Source: Misgurnus anguillicaudatus (lineage: Eukaryota; Chordata; Actinopteri; Cypriniformes; Cobitidae). From it: a stretch of DNA of 64,000 nucleotides. A program made the translations under genes and the position numbers. The notes beneath the pieces were generated by a model. That model ran no database searches. It was not told the DNA's origin and saw nothing but the letters and a program-made list of their open reading frames with translations. Positions 63,331 through 64,000 of this stretch are shown in pieces. The DNA lies in assembly GCF_027580225.2 (NCBI RefSeq), contig NC_073352.2, positions 30,064,001-30,128,000 of the forward strand, written 5' to 3'. The first letter of the stretch is position 1. Every line of letters starts with the position of its first letter.

Positions 63331-64000
63331 GTAAGCTCGTCTGGTTTACACTTAACGTTAGTGCAGAAGACTGTCATTTAGCACTTAAAATACAATCGCC
63401 AACACTCATGATTTTATAAACTTTGCTTTAAAAATGTATCGTTGAATGTGGCGTTTATGCAAAACGTGTTGCTTTTGTCAGAGGAGCGTCTCTGCATTTC
63501 CTGTTTAAGGCTGTACTAGGGATGGCTAAGTTACATGCTAACGCTGGCAGCTGAAGACTTAACTACATCAGGTTGATCTTTATCGTTAAGCACACGAACC
63601 CCGTGAAACAACATTTGATTTGCAGTTGTTTACGAAGCACGTGCTCAACTGCGGATGTCCACGCGAGCGTCCGTTAAACTTCGGCCTCGCGACTCTTTTG
63701 TGTTATGGTTGATATATACTGCTGGGCCACAATGACACCTTTAAGTGGTTTATTCACAGAAAACATCCACATTAGCTAAGTTAAATATGAATCCCGGATG
63801 AGTGGTGTCAGGAAGTTGTTTGAAATGATTTTGGGCGCGGGTGAGAGCTGAGTCTTTGTTATTGCTTTGTCTCTGTATGAGCACATGGCGCTCGACGCTT
63901 TTGTTGTTGAAGTTACAGCTCCCCCTCTTTGTGGAGAACCTGCCCGTCTTTGTCTTAAACACTGTTTACACTTCAGGTTTGTCAACATTTGACTATTTGT

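Noticed and set aside
1..64000. tRNA, rRNA, CRISPR or viral genes
   Set aside because: I saw no tRNA-like fold, rRNA core sequence, spaced direct repeats or retroviral/LTR coding regions. Tandem repeats are microsatellites or transposon arms.

Overview
The window is vertebrate nuclear DNA from a teleost, most likely a cyprinid. It has large introns with GT-AG splice sites, AATAAA signals, and very many short non-autonomous DNA transposons, including the families that begin 'agttcacccaaaaatgaaa', 'tagggctg...', 'gggccctattttaacg' and 'ggtaacacttta...' that are typical of carp and zebrafish relatives. There are no prokaryotic genes, CRISPR arrays or rRNA.

Gene layout: (1) beta-synuclein, sncb (+), five coding exons 2468-16496, 128 aa. 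(2) A two-exon gene for a 60-aa amphipathic protein resembling ADIRF (adipogenesis regulatory factor) (+), 17665-18209. (3) gprin1 (+), a single coding exon 20591-22153, 520 aa, with the conserved GRIN C-terminal domain. (4) cdhr2, protocadherin-24 (-), 30 coding exons read from 52171 down to 25630. I assembled it exon by exon with consistent phase to 1304 aa: signal peptide, nine cadherin repeats, one membrane segment, and a cytoplasmic tail ending in the PDZ ligand STTDL. (5) A probable non-coding first exon of rnf44 (+) at about 59.6-59.8 kb, and a second candidate promoter/exon at about 63.1-63.3 kb.

From memory, the order and orientation sncb(+), gprin1(+), cdhr2(-), rnf44(+) is the mirror image of human 5q35.2 (RNF44-CDHR2-GPRIN1-SNCB). 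The ADIRF-like gene has no counterpart there. In human, ADIRF lies next to SNCG on 10q23, so its position beside sncb suggests that an ancestral synuclein-ADIRF pair existed before the vertebrate genome duplications.

Main observations: fish beta-synuclein here has five uninterrupted 11-residue repeats, without the 4-residue break of mammalian synucleins. The ADIRF-like gene sits beside sncb. One cdhr2 intron appears to end in AT instead of AG, and two others use GC donors. A near-perfect HNF1 site lies upstream of the cdhr2 first exon. Several transposons have intact target-site duplications, including one with a matching empty site in the same window. The rest is intronic or intergenic sequence dominated by nested transposon remnants and microsatellites.
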